From assembly GCA_014380625.1 (NCBI GenBank), contig JACMJL010000006.1:1-36188 (forward strand): DNA of 36,188 bases, read 5' to 3'. Origin of the DNA: Clostridiaceae bacterium (GTDB taxonomy: Bacteria; Bacillota; Clostridia; Clostridiales; Clostridiaceae). Positions within the stretch are counted from its first letter, which is position 1; each line of letters opens with the position of its first letter. The translations under genes were made by a program, and so were the position numbers. The notes beneath the pieces were generated by a model. That model was not told where the DNA came from, made no database searches, and saw only the letters and a list, made by a program, of their open reading frames with translations. Positions 26,200-34,161 of this stretch are shown piece by piece.

Positions 26200-26991
26200 C
26201 TAATCTACTATGTTTTTAGCCTCAGAATATTTAAATACTGGTCCATCTAAACAAATATAGGTTTCATTCATTTTGCAATGACCACACTTACCTACACCAC
26301 AACACATCTTTCTTTCATAGGAAACCCAAAGATTTTCTTCTTTTATTCCTCGTTTTAAGAATTCCGCTACAGTAAATTTCATCATCATTGGTGGACCAAC
26401 TACAACTACCTGAGCATTTTCTATATCTTTGATTTCTAAATCTGGTATATATTTAGTAATAAGTCCCATACTTCCTATGTACCCTTCTGGTGCAGAATCC
26501 ACGGTAATTAGCATTTTAATATTTTCTTCCCACTGCATTAGACTTTCCTTGAAAAGAAAATCTTTTGGTGACTTAAATCCAACCAAAAGCTTGCAACCTA
26601 AGGTTAAATTAGGATTCTCATAAAAATAATCTATAATTCCCTTTACAGGAGCAAGTCCACTTCCTCCAGCAGCCACAATAACCTCTTTATTTATAAAGTC
26701 CTGCATATCGAAACCATTTCCGTAAGGTCCCCTTACAAATAAAGATTCCCCAACCTTAAAATCATATAAAGCATCAGTAACCACACCAACTCTTCTTAAG
26801 GTTAAATCAATAAAACCTTCTCCAATACCGCAAATAGATATTGGTGCTTCTCCATATTTAGGAATGGATACCTCAACAAATTGTCCTGGTCTGCAAGGGC
26901 TATTAAATTCGATTCTAAAATTAACCTCAATGTCTGTGTGAGGCACTATAGAAAGTATCTTTGCTTGAATTGGCATATAAATATTTTCCAT
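26200..26991 (-). CDS. asrB: Anaerobic sulfite reductase subunit B (FAD/NAD)
   Basis: A 263-residue ferredoxin-NADP-reductase-like subunit that takes electrons from NAD(P)H. FAD-domain motifs (TLRRVGVVTDAL, GPYGNGF) and the nucleotide-binding AAGGSGLAPVKG are visible. A C-terminal [2Fe-2S] cysteine set is seen in CCGVGKCGHC plus the later Cys in YICLDGP. Its ATG overlaps the asrA stop (TAATG), and asrC follows after 12 bp. Confidence 0.95.
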   Translation of the reverse strand: MENIYMPIQAKILSIVPHTDIEVNFRIEFNSPCRPGQFVEVSIPKYGEAPISICGIGEGFIDLTLRRVGVVTDALYDFKVGESLFVRGPYGNGFDMQDFINKEVIVAAGGSGLAPVKGIIDYFYENPNLTLGCKLLVGFKSPKDFLFKESLMQWEENIKMLITVDSAPEGYIGSMGLITKYIPDLEIKDIENAQVVVVGPPMMMKFTVAEFLKRGIKEENLWVSYERKMCCGVGKCGHCKMNETYICLDGPVFKYSEAKNIVD

Positions 26992-27989
26992 TATTCCACC
27001 TCTTTCACAACATCATTTAATTTATTAATACAATTTGAAAAAGAAATATATTGAGGACATACATCATCACAACGTCCGCAGCCTGTACACATATGATAGC
27101 CAAATCTTTTCTTAAAGTCATATACCTTGTGCATAGTTTTAAATCTCATTCTTTCTCCGTTTAACTTTCTAAAGCCATGTCCACCAGCCATTTCAGTGTA
27201 ACCTTCCACATGACAAGAGGCCCATACTCTTCTTCTTTCTCCATTTTTTTTATTATCCTTGTAAAATATGTCCTGCATGGTATAGCATGTACATGTTGGG
27301 CAAACAAAATTGCATCTACCACAAGCAATACACCTACTATCGTATTCTCTCCACATAGGATGATTAAAGACCTTAACACCTAATCCTTCAGGAACAGAAA
27401 CCTTAACATTATTTTCACTTACAAAGTCTGGTTTTACCTCTAGAGTTTCACCTAGAAATATTTCTTTAAATTCTTCATCTTTAATATTTAATAATACTTT
27501 TTCACCTACTGGCTTTACATAAAAACTATAATCTTCAGTAGTGTTACACTCCATGCTTACACAGAAACAATTTTCAAAGCTGTGTTCACAACCTATTAAA
27601 ACAAATTTAACCTTGTCCCTTAACACCTTATAATATTTATCGGAAAATTTGTTTTTCAGGTATATTTCATCAAGTCTATTAAAACTATGAATATCACAAC
27701 TTCTTAAAAAAACTAAAACCTTTTTTTCATCTACCTTAGGTTCAATGTATTGATCCTCAGTGAAATAAAACAGAGTTTGAGTAATTGGCATTACTACCTC
27801 TTTTGCTGAATATTGAGCTTTTTTATTAAACTCAATTTCTGTAATAGATTTTACCTCCTCATATCTAATTAATTCTGTGTCAGAAAAAGTATTCATCCCT
27901 GTAAGGGTTGCTGGGGCATAAATCTTATATTTCTCTTCCAGCTTTTTAAGTGCTTCATCGAAGGCAGTAACAGACATTTTAATACCCAT
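26991..27989 (-). CDS. asrA: Anaerobic sulfite reductase subunit A (iron-sulfur)
   Basis: A 332-residue electron-transfer subunit. The N-terminal two thirds match the 4Fe-4S-dicluster protein family of AsrA/hydrogenase-beta type (VLVFLRSCDIHSF). The C-terminal part carries two [4Fe-4S] motifs, CIACGRCNFVCP and CTGCGRCDDVCP. It passes electrons between AsrB and AsrC. The ATG has GGAGTG seven bases before. It lies 21 bp after the channel gene, so the two are probably co-transcribed. Confidence 0.94.
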   Translation of the reverse strand: MGIKMSVTAFDEALKKLEEKYKIYAPATLTGMNTFSDTELIRYEEVKSITEIEFNKKAQYSAKEVVMPITQTLFYFTEDQYIEPKVDEKKVLVFLRSCDIHSFNRLDEIYLKNKFSDKYYKVLRDKVKFVLIGCEHSFENCFCVSMECNTTEDYSFYVKPVGEKVLLNIKDEEFKEIFLGETLEVKPDFVSENNVKVSVPEGLGVKVFNHPMWREYDSRCIACGRCNFVCPTCTCYTMQDIFYKDNKKNGERRRVWASCHVEGYTEMAGGHGFRKLNGERMRFKTMHKVYDFKKRFGYHMCTGCGRCDDVCPQYISFSNCINKLNDVVKEVE

Positions 27990-28010
27990 TTTATCACTCC
28001 ATATAATTAA

Positions 28011-28781
28011 TTATTTTTCTCGCAAAACCACCCAGTATGTCAGTCCAACAAATAATGCTCCTCCAACTATATTTCCAAGAGTAACTGCTGATAGGTTATA
28101 AATAAAACCTCCTAGTGTTACTTGGTTTGTATGTGGAATAAATAGGGCAATAGATAACAAAGTCATATTTGCAATGCTATGTTCAAAACCAGAAGTTATA
28201 AATGCAAATAAACACCAAAATATCATTATTAACTTACTTGTCTCTTCTTTTAGTCTAAAAAAACACCAGATTGCAAGACAAACTAAGATATTACAAAGAA
28301 TTCCTCTTAAAAACAATTGTAAAAATGGCGTATGCATCTTTAATGCAGCAGTCTTAAGAATAAATTCACCTACAACTCCTTTTGTTAATCCAGAATATGC
28401 ATAAATAACTGCTAAAATAGCTGATCCTATTAAATTTCCTACAAAACTATAAAGCCATATTCTTGATGTATCTGTAAAAGAAGTTTTTTTCTCCATAGTT
28501 GATATAGTGAAGATCATGTTATTACCAGTAAACAATTCTGATCCAGCCATTAATACAAGGCTAAGTGCTATTCCAAAGGATAAGCCCATGACTATTTTAG
28601 TAGCTGGTGAATTAACTGAAGCCAAATTGCCACCAATAGTAAAAATTAAAATTATTCCAATTCCAACGAAGGCACCAGCTAAAGCTGAAGAAATTAAATA
28701 TCTTAATTTACTTTTATTTAATAAATTAAGTTTACCTAGTGCGCTGTCACAAACCTTTTGAATAGTTTCCAAAAACATCAT
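28011..28781 (-). CDS. FNT-family channel, probable hydrosulfide (HS-) channel
   Basis: A 256-residue membrane protein of the formate/nitrite transporter family with six membrane segments, the signature SELFTGNNM (81-89) and the central pore histidine in GFEHSIANM (H201). FNT channels pass small monovalent anions. Linkage to asrABC is the arrangement described for the hydrosulfide channel HSC of Clostridioides difficile, so export of HS- made by AsrABC is the best guess; nitrite or formate transport is the alternative. The start is uncertain: AAGGAG abuts the first ATG, so the second ATG (28778) or TTG at 28772 may be used. Confidence 0.85.
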   Translation of the reverse strand: MMFLETIQKVCDSALGKLNLLNKSKLRYLISSALAGAFVGIGIILIFTIGGNLASVNSPATKIVMGLSFGIALSLVLMAGSELFTGNNMIFTISTMEKKTSFTDTSRIWLYSFVGNLIGSAILAVIYAYSGLTKGVVGEFILKTAALKMHTPFLQLFLRGILCNILVCLAIWCFFRLKEETSKLIMIFWCLFAFITSGFEHSIANMTLLSIALFIPHTNQVTLGGFIYNLSAVTLGNIVGGALFVGLTYWVVLREK

Positions 28782-28795
28782 CTCCTTATTAATAA

Positions 28796-28821
28796 TACAT
28801 TGTTATTATAATAACAATGTA
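28796..28821. promoter_or_regulatory. 26-bp perfect palindrome, Rex-like operator of the asr operon
   Basis: tacattgttatta / taataacaatgta is a perfect palindrome without spacer, 15 bp upstream of the channel gene. Its core TTGTTATTATAATAACAA matches the Rex consensus TTGTTAAnnnnTTAACAA at 12 of the 14 defined positions, and it contains TATAAT. Rex senses the NADH/NAD+ ratio, which would fit an NADH-dependent sulfite reductase. Confidence 0.6.
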
Positions 28822-28851
28822 AAAAAAAATCTGTAACATATATTACAGATT
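28822..28851 (-). terminator. Intrinsic terminator of sirC
   Basis: A 9-bp stem (28828-28836 with 28843-28851), including the sirC stop codon, is followed in the minus direction by nine T. Confidence 0.85.
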
Positions 28852-29478
28852 CCTTAAGTATTCATTTATTTCTTCTCGAACTTTAGCTTCTCCATGAAGT
28901 TTTAATTTATTCAAATAATCTTCTTTTATTATCGCATTAAAAATTTCTTTTTTCCTGTCTGCATCCTTCACCTTATCAATAACTTCTTTTCGAACATCAC
29001 CTAAAATATTTAAATAAACCTCATAATCTTCATCATACTTTTTTTCTAATTCTTCTCTAATAGATCTACTAAGAGTTGGACTCTTACCATTTGTAGATAT
29101 TGAGATAGTAAGATCTCCTCTTTTAATCTTTGAAGGTACTATAAAACTACAGTTTTTAGGGTCATCCACCACATTTACTAATATTCCTTTTTCTGAACAG
29201 TCTTTAAAAACCTGATTATTAACCTCTTCATCGTTTGTAGAAGCCACAACAATGAAAGCATTTTCCACATAAGTCTTATCATATGTATCTTGAAAATAAT
29301 TAATTGCACCTGTATCAACAAAAACTTTTATATCTTCGTTAATACTTATAGAAACTACAGTAATGTTGGCGCCATAATCTTTAAGCTCCAAAATTTTCCT
29401 GTAAGCTATGTCTCCACCACCTACAATTAAGCACTTTTTATTCTCTATATTTAACATCATAGGATAATATTTTGCCAT
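28843..29478 (-). CDS. sirC: Precorrin-2 dehydrogenase (siroheme synthase N-terminal type)
   Basis: A 211-residue protein with the NAD-binding loop CLIVGGGDIAYRK, VVASTNDEEVN and CSFIVPSKIKRGDLTISIST, all typical of the SirC/Met8/CysG-N family. It oxidises precorrin-2 to sirohydrochlorin; whether it also inserts iron, as Met8 does, cannot be told. I place the start at ATG 29476-29478 behind GAGGTG. The first in-frame ATG (29490) lies within that site. It sits next to the asr operon and supplies siroheme with the hem operon. No separate chelatase gene is seen in the window. Confidence 0.9.
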   Translation of the reverse strand: MAKYYPMMLNIENKKCLIVGGGDIAYRKILELKDYGANITVVSISINEDIKVFVDTGAINYFQDTYDKTYVENAFIVVASTNDEEVNNQVFKDCSEKGILVNVVDDPKNCSFIVPSKIKRGDLTISISTNGKSPTLSRSIREELEKKYDEDYEVYLNILGDVRKEVIDKVKDADRKKEIFNAIIKEDYLNKLKLHGEAKVREEINEYLRNL

Positions 29479-29596
29479 CTTACACCTCATATTTTATTGT
29501 AATATTCCTATTATCTCATAAAATTAATAATAATACTTCTCCCAAATGAAAAAATTCATCATATTATATAATGTAACTTATTTCAGGAGGTGAAAT

Positions 29597-31180
29597 ATGA
29601 TTTTAGAAAAATTTATAGATGAACTCCCAATACCTAAGATAATAAAACCTTTAAATAAAGTAAATGGAAATCCGTACTATGAGGTTGTTATGGAGGAAGT
29701 GGATCAAAAGCTTCATAGGGATCTGCCTGAGACAAAAATATGGGGTTATCAGGGTACTTATCCTGGTCCTACCTTTGAGGTTATAAAGGGTTGTCCAATC
29801 TATGTTAAATGGATAAATGATTTACCTGTTAATCACCACCTGTTTCCTGTAGACAGGACCATTCATGGTACTGAGTATCCTAATTCCAAGGTTAGAACTG
29901 TAGCACATCTACATGGCGGACTTGTTTCTCATGGAAGCGATGGATATCCTGAAGCTTGGTTTACTAACAGTTATTATAAGGTAGGTCCAGATTTCAAGAA
30001 AAAGGTTTACCGCTATACAAACAATCAACCAGCATCCTGCTTATGGTATCATGACAACGCAATAGGTATAACCCGTTTAAATGTCTATGCAGGACTTCTA
30101 GGTTGTTACATTATTCGTGATGAAGCAGAGGCAGCACTAGAGTTACCTAAAGGTAGTTATGAGGTACCTCTTCTAATTCAAGACAAAACTATAAATACGA
30201 ATGGAAGTATGTACTATCCAACAGTACCAAAACCAACTATTTCTGATGTTTTCCCTTCTATTGTTCCAGAATTTTTCGGAGATACAATTCTGGTTAATGG
30301 TAAGGTATGGCCCTATTTTAATGTAGAACCAAGACTTTATAGATTTAGAATTATAAATGGCTCAAATGCTAGATTTTACAACATGAGTTTTTCAACTACT
30401 AGCAAAAAATCCCTTAGTTGGTTCCAGATAGGAACTGATGGAGGCCTACTTGAAAATCCAAAACATTTGGTGGAGCTACTTTTATCGCCAGGCGAGAGAG
30501 CTGATGTACTTGTAGACTTCTCAGGCTTTGAAAAGGAAGATATTGTTCTAATAAATAATGCTGCTACTCCTTTTCCTATGGGTGCTACTCCAAATCCTGA
30601 TACAACAGGCCAGATAATTAAATTTAAAGTAGGTTATAGAGTAAATGACTGCAGAAACAATGAGGTACCTGCAAAACTAGTGGAGGTTGAAAGACTTGAT
30701 CCTCAGTGTGCAACAAGAACAAGAGATTTAACTTTAAATGAGACCACTGATGAATTTGGAAGGCCAAAGCTTTTATTAACAAATCAGGTTTGGGATGATC
30801 CAATCACTGAGAACCCTTTGCTTAACAGCACTGAAATTTGGAATTTTATAAACTTAACCAGTAATACCCAGCCTATCCACCTTCATCTAGTTCAGTTTCA
30901 AATTTTAGATAGGCGACCTTTTGATGTAGAATACTATAATAGTACAGGAGAAATTAAGTATATAGGTCCGGCGCAGGTTCCAGATTCAAACGAACGAGGA
31001 TTTAAAGATACTGTTAGAGTTAACCCTAATTCTGTTACAAGAATTATAACTAAATTTAATGGGTTTACGGGGATTTTCCCTTGGAATTGCCAAATACTTG
31101 AACTTGAAGATCACGAAATGATGAGACCCTTAAAAGTTGTTAAAGAGCTGTGTACCGCTGAAGATAATTGTGAGCAATAA
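29597..31180 (+). CDS. CotA-like multicopper-oxidase homologue with degenerate copper sites
   Basis: A 527-residue protein with the three-cupredoxin layout of the CotA/bilirubin-oxidase group: AHLHGG (103-108), LWYHDNAIGITRLNVYAGL (149-167), QPIHLHLVQF (425-434) and PWNCQILELEDHEMMRP (495-511). Against the canonical motifs, five copper-ligand histidines are replaced: N154 in HDH, Q425 in HPIHLH, and N497, Q499 and L503 in HCHxxxHxxxxM. The type 1 site keeps only C498 and M508, and the type 3 site is incomplete. H104, H106, H152, H428 and H430 remain. It is unlikely to be a normal laccase. There is no signal peptide, so a spore-coat role like CotA is possible. GGAGGTG precedes the ATG and a terminator follows. 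Confidence 0.88.
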   Translation: MILEKFIDELPIPKIIKPLNKVNGNPYYEVVMEEVDQKLHRDLPETKIWGYQGTYPGPTFEVIKGCPIYVKWINDLPVNHHLFPVDRTIHGTEYPNSKVRTVAHLHGGLVSHGSDGYPEAWFTNSYYKVGPDFKKKVYRYTNNQPASCLWYHDNAIGITRLNVYAGLLGCYIIRDEAEAALELPKGSYEVPLLIQDKTINTNGSMYYPTVPKPTISDVFPSIVPEFFGDTILVNGKVWPYFNVEPRLYRFRIINGSNARFYNMSFSTTSKKSLSWFQIGTDGGLLENPKHLVELLLSPGERADVLVDFSGFEKEDIVLINNAATPFPMGATPNPDTTGQIIKFKVGYRVNDCRNNEVPAKLVEVERLDPQCATRTRDLTLNETTDEFGRPKLLLTNQVWDDPITENPLLNSTEIWNFINLTSNTQPIHLHLVQFQILDRRPFDVEYYNSTGEIKYIGPAQVPDSNERGFKDTVRVNPNSVTRIITKFNGFTGIFPWNCQILELEDHEMMRPLKVVKELCTAEDNCEQ

Positions 31181-31183
31181 ATT

Positions 31184-31229
31184 AAAGGAAGCTTTCCATT
31201 TAAATCCTAGGAAAAGCTTCCTTTTTATT
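31184..31229 (+). terminator. Terminator between convergent genes
   Basis: aaaggaagcttt (31184-31195) pairs with aaagcttccttt (31213-31224), and T-rich sequence follows on the plus strand. It mainly serves the oxidase homologue. Confidence 0.8.
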
Positions 31230-31230
31230 A

Positions 31231-32364
31231 CTAGATATATATTTCTTTCAGAGCTTTAATTAATAACTCTATTTCTAAAAAGGTATTAAAATATCCTAAA
31301 CTAACCCTAACAGTTCCAAAATTAGTAGTACCCAAAGCTTTATGAATTAGGGGTGCGCAATGATAACCAGTCCTAACAGCTATCCCTCTTTTATTAAGCT
31401 CATAACCCAACAATGAACTGTCCATGTTTTCAATATTAAAGGAAATAACTGCACAGCGATTTACTTTTGATTTATTACCATATACTTTTATAAAAGGTAA
31501 CTTTGCAATTTCCGATAATAAAGTATCCGTCAGTGCTTCTTCTTTTTTTCTTATATTTTCAATACCCTCATCAAGAATATAGCTGATACCTTGGCCTAAC
31601 CCAACAATACCTGGGGTATTTAATGTTCCACTCTCAAATCTGTCCGGCAAAAAATCAGGTTGGTCAAGGGAGTGTGAATTACTTCCAGTTCCACCTTCTT
31701 TAAGAGTTTCTAATTTAATACCTGGAGCAATAAATAAACCACCGGTCCCCTGTGGACCCAATAATCCTTTATGTCCTGGAAATGCAAGTAGGTCAATATG
31801 ACAACGTTTTACATCAATATCAATTACTCCAGCACTTTGGGCTGCATCAACTATAAAGATAATCCCTTTTGCTTTTGCTATTTCACCGATTTTTTCTATA
31901 TCTTGAATTGTGCCGATTACGTTTGAAGCATGGTTAATTATTATGGCCTTTGTTTTTTTCCTAATACTTCTTTTTAACATGGAAAGACTGATATTACCAT
32001 TTTCATCCATTCCCAGAAAAGTAGTAGTCACTTCATTGCTTTTTAATTTATTCAAAGGTCTGAGAACTGAATTATGCTCTAAGACTGTAGTAATTACATG
32101 ATCGCCCTTCTTCAAAATGCCTTTAATTGCAATATTTAAACTATCAGTAGTGTTACTAGTAAAAATAATATTAAAGGGATCCTCAATATTAAATAAATTT
32201 CCAATTAGTTGCCTAGTCTCCAACACTTTTGTGGAGGCTATAATTGACATATCATGTGCACCTCTTCCTGGATTAGCCGCATAAGTTTTCATATAATCAA
32301 ACATTTCCTCATAAACCTTATCTGGTTTAGGAAAAGTGGTGGCAGCATTATCTAAATATATCAT
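31231..32364 (-). CDS. Cysteine desulfurase family protein (class V aminotransferase)
   Basis: A 377-residue PLP enzyme starting MIYLDNAATTFPKP. It shows H97 in VLEHNSV (ring-stacking), K199 in AFPGHKGLLGPQG (Schiff base) and the persulfide-forming Cys candidate C336 in RTGYHCAP. This matches the SufS-like 'cysteine desulfurase family' of Firmicutes that is often found apart from suf or isc genes. It would release sulfur from cysteine (or selenium from selenocysteine). AGGAGG-like sequence precedes the ATG. It stands alone here, with no scaffold gene next to it. Its place beside sulfur-assimilation genes may be meaningful but is not proof of a shared role. Confidence 0.87.
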   Translation of the reverse strand: MIYLDNAATTFPKPDKVYEEMFDYMKTYAANPGRGAHDMSIIASTKVLETRQLIGNLFNIEDPFNIIFTSNTTDSLNIAIKGILKKGDHVITTVLEHNSVLRPLNKLKSNEVTTTFLGMDENGNISLSMLKRSIRKKTKAIIINHASNVIGTIQDIEKIGEIAKAKGIIFIVDAAQSAGVIDIDVKRCHIDLLAFPGHKGLLGPQGTGGLFIAPGIKLETLKEGGTGSNSHSLDQPDFLPDRFESGTLNTPGIVGLGQGISYILDEGIENIRKKEEALTDTLLSEIAKLPFIKVYGNKSKVNRCAVISFNIENMDSSLLGYELNKRGIAVRTGYHCAPLIHKALGTTNFGTVRVSLGYFNTFLEIELLIKALKEIYI

Positions 32365-32505
32365 ACAATCCTCCCCTATAATTTCAAAATTAACTCGTTA
32401 TATAATATTAAATTAATCAAACTAGGTTACAACTTTCACCATAAATAAAAGCTCTACAAGCATTGCCTGCAAAGCATTATATTAGATTTATTCAGATTAC
32501 CTTAC

Positions 32506-34098
32506 TTAATCATTAATCTCATCTAAGTATGGAAATACGGTGCCTTCAGGAAATATAGATCCACTAGATCCCAAAAATGTTTCAAAGTGTTCTTCAATGT
32601 TATCTAAATCTTCTTCTAAATCAGGCCACCTACCTGAGTTTTGAAAAGCTTTCATAGATATTTCATCCTCACCAATTATTTTTAATTCTAAAAATGTTGT
32701 GACTCCAAATCTAAGTACATTGTCAATTATGCTTGGAGTATTAATTAGTTTAGTTGTGGTTTTAAGCATAAGCTCAAATTCATCAACATCACGTTCTTTT
32801 GGCATTGTAACAATAATATCCTGGTTATTCTCTAAAAACCCTTCAAACCTTTGTTTATTGTCATTGTTATCCCTACAATAAATTATATATGTAATTCTCA
32901 ATATAAATTGAATTCTTGAAAAACCTGGCATTTCATCTATAGATGTTCTAACTTCTGAGCCTTTAACAATTACCCCATTGTTAAACTTTAATTTTTCAAG
33001 AACATATGATAAATTATTAACTCCTGCTAAACTTATTGCTATATTGGAAAAATCTATATTTTCATGGTAACATGCAAAAACTTTTTTAGTTATTATTATT
33101 AATGGTTTTTTAGTTAGCCTTAAATCAGTTATCGAGACTGGAAGATTGGTTATTTCAGGTAGACTTAAGTAAAAAGATGCTACATCATAGGGCTGACTAT
33201 CCTGTGAATCCATTAAAACTCTACCAATTATAAGATTTGTTGTAGTATCAATTATATCCAGAGATCCCTTCCCGCCATCATTTCTATTTACTACAAGTAA
33301 TTTTGTTTCATCATCAGTTATACAAAGCCTATTAGGTTTTGGCATAGATGTTAAAATAAAACCATATGCTTTATAAGTCTCTATATTTATTAATTCTATC
33401 CTATTTAAACCTCTATTTGCAGCATATAAGGTATTTCCATTAAGTGCCATTCCAGCTATTATAGAGCCTTTTGGCAAATCTAATGACCTTAATTTTTGGG
33501 TTTGAATATCTAATTTCAAAATGTCATAGTTATTTATGGAATGATCATGATTTCCCATAGATATGTAAGCCGTTTTATCATCTTTAGATATTAAAAAGAA
33601 CCCTGGATTTATTCCTAGATTTTTAATACTATATATTAATTTAGAGTTAACTGTACTATAAATTCTGAATTCACTAAGCAATTTATCCAGTACATATAAT
33701 TTACTAGTATCTTCATTCAGCTTTAAAGCCGTAATTCCTGAAAACCCTCCTATATAAGAAATAACTTTTTCTGTTGATAAATCATATTTAATAATTTCTG
33801 AGGTATTTGAAATAAACATTTTTTTATTTAACTTATCAATTTCCATATTGCCATCATTTGGTATATCAATTATCTTTACATCGTAGCTTAAGCAATCAAC
33901 AACGGAAATACTATTGCTTCTGTCACATGCAACACAAACTCTATTGTTATCTATGGCAGCTATCTTAAATGCTCTTTTACCAACAAAGATATTTCTTACT
34001 ATTGTATTACAACTACTGTTAATTATTGTCAATATACCCGTTTTAGCATTAGACACATAATAAAACACTTTTCTATTGCTGTCATTGATTTTAATCAA
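32506..34098 (-). CDS. Beta-propeller protein with C-terminal SPOCS/DUF3794-like domain
   Basis: A 530-residue protein. Residues about 8-315 contain repeated blade-like units (VFYYVSNAKTGILTIIN, NRVCVACDRSNSISVVD, KLYVLDKLLSEFRIYS, TLYAANRGLNRIELIN, KLLVVNRNDGGKGSLDIID), as in YncE/YVTN propellers. Residues about 330-480 resemble the SPOCS (DUF3794) domain found in SipL and other spore-coat proteins (IQFILRITYIIYC, then FEGFLENNQDIIVTMP). A Glu/Asp-rich tail ends in FPYLDEIND. There is no signal peptide or membrane segment. The start is uncertain: TTG at 34098 directly abuts AAGGGGA. It lies downstream of the coiled-coil propeller gene. I infer a spore-surface role; the domain calls need profile searches. 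Confidence 0.7.
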   Translation of the reverse strand: MIKINDSNRKVFYYVSNAKTGILTIINSSCNTIVRNIFVGKRAFKIAAIDNNRVCVACDRSNSISVVDCLSYDVKIIDIPNDGNMEIDKLNKKMFISNTSEIIKYDLSTEKVISYIGGFSGITALKLNEDTSKLYVLDKLLSEFRIYSTVNSKLIYSIKNLGINPGFFLISKDDKTAYISMGNHDHSINNYDILKLDIQTQKLRSLDLPKGSIIAGMALNGNTLYAANRGLNRIELINIETYKAYGFILTSMPKPNRLCITDDETKLLVVNRNDGGKGSLDIIDTTTNLIIGRVLMDSQDSQPYDVASFYLSLPEITNLPVSITDLRLTKKPLIIITKKVFACYHENIDFSNIAISLAGVNNLSYVLEKLKFNNGVIVKGSEVRTSIDEMPGFSRIQFILRITYIIYCRDNNDNKQRFEGFLENNQDIIVTMPKERDVDEFELMLKTTTKLINTPSIIDNVLRFGVTTFLELKIIGEDEISMKAFQNSGRWPDLEEDLDNIEEHFETFLGSSGSIFPEGTVFPYLDEIND

Positions 34099-34128
34099 TC
34101 CCCTTTACAACTTTTTGTATAAAACAAA

Positions 34129-34149
34129 GGATTTGGAAATACCAAACCC
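34129..34149 (-). terminator. Possible weak terminator after coiled-coil gene
   Basis: ggatttgg (34129-34136) and ccaaaccc (34142-34149) form a stem with one mismatch and a 5-base loop. In the minus direction it is followed by tttgtttt. It may limit read-through into the downstream propeller gene. Confidence 0.45.
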
Positions 34150-34161
34150 CTCTAATTATGA

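Noticed and set aside
27161-27383. Frames inside asrA on both strands (27161-27379 minus, 27177-27383 plus)
   Set aside because: Shadows of the asrA coding sequence, which has clear iron-sulfur motifs in its own frame.
29560-29568. CATATTATA resembling a sigma-K -10 element ahead of the oxidase homologue
   Set aside because: No matching -35 AC at the right distance; AT-rich DNA gives such matches by chance.
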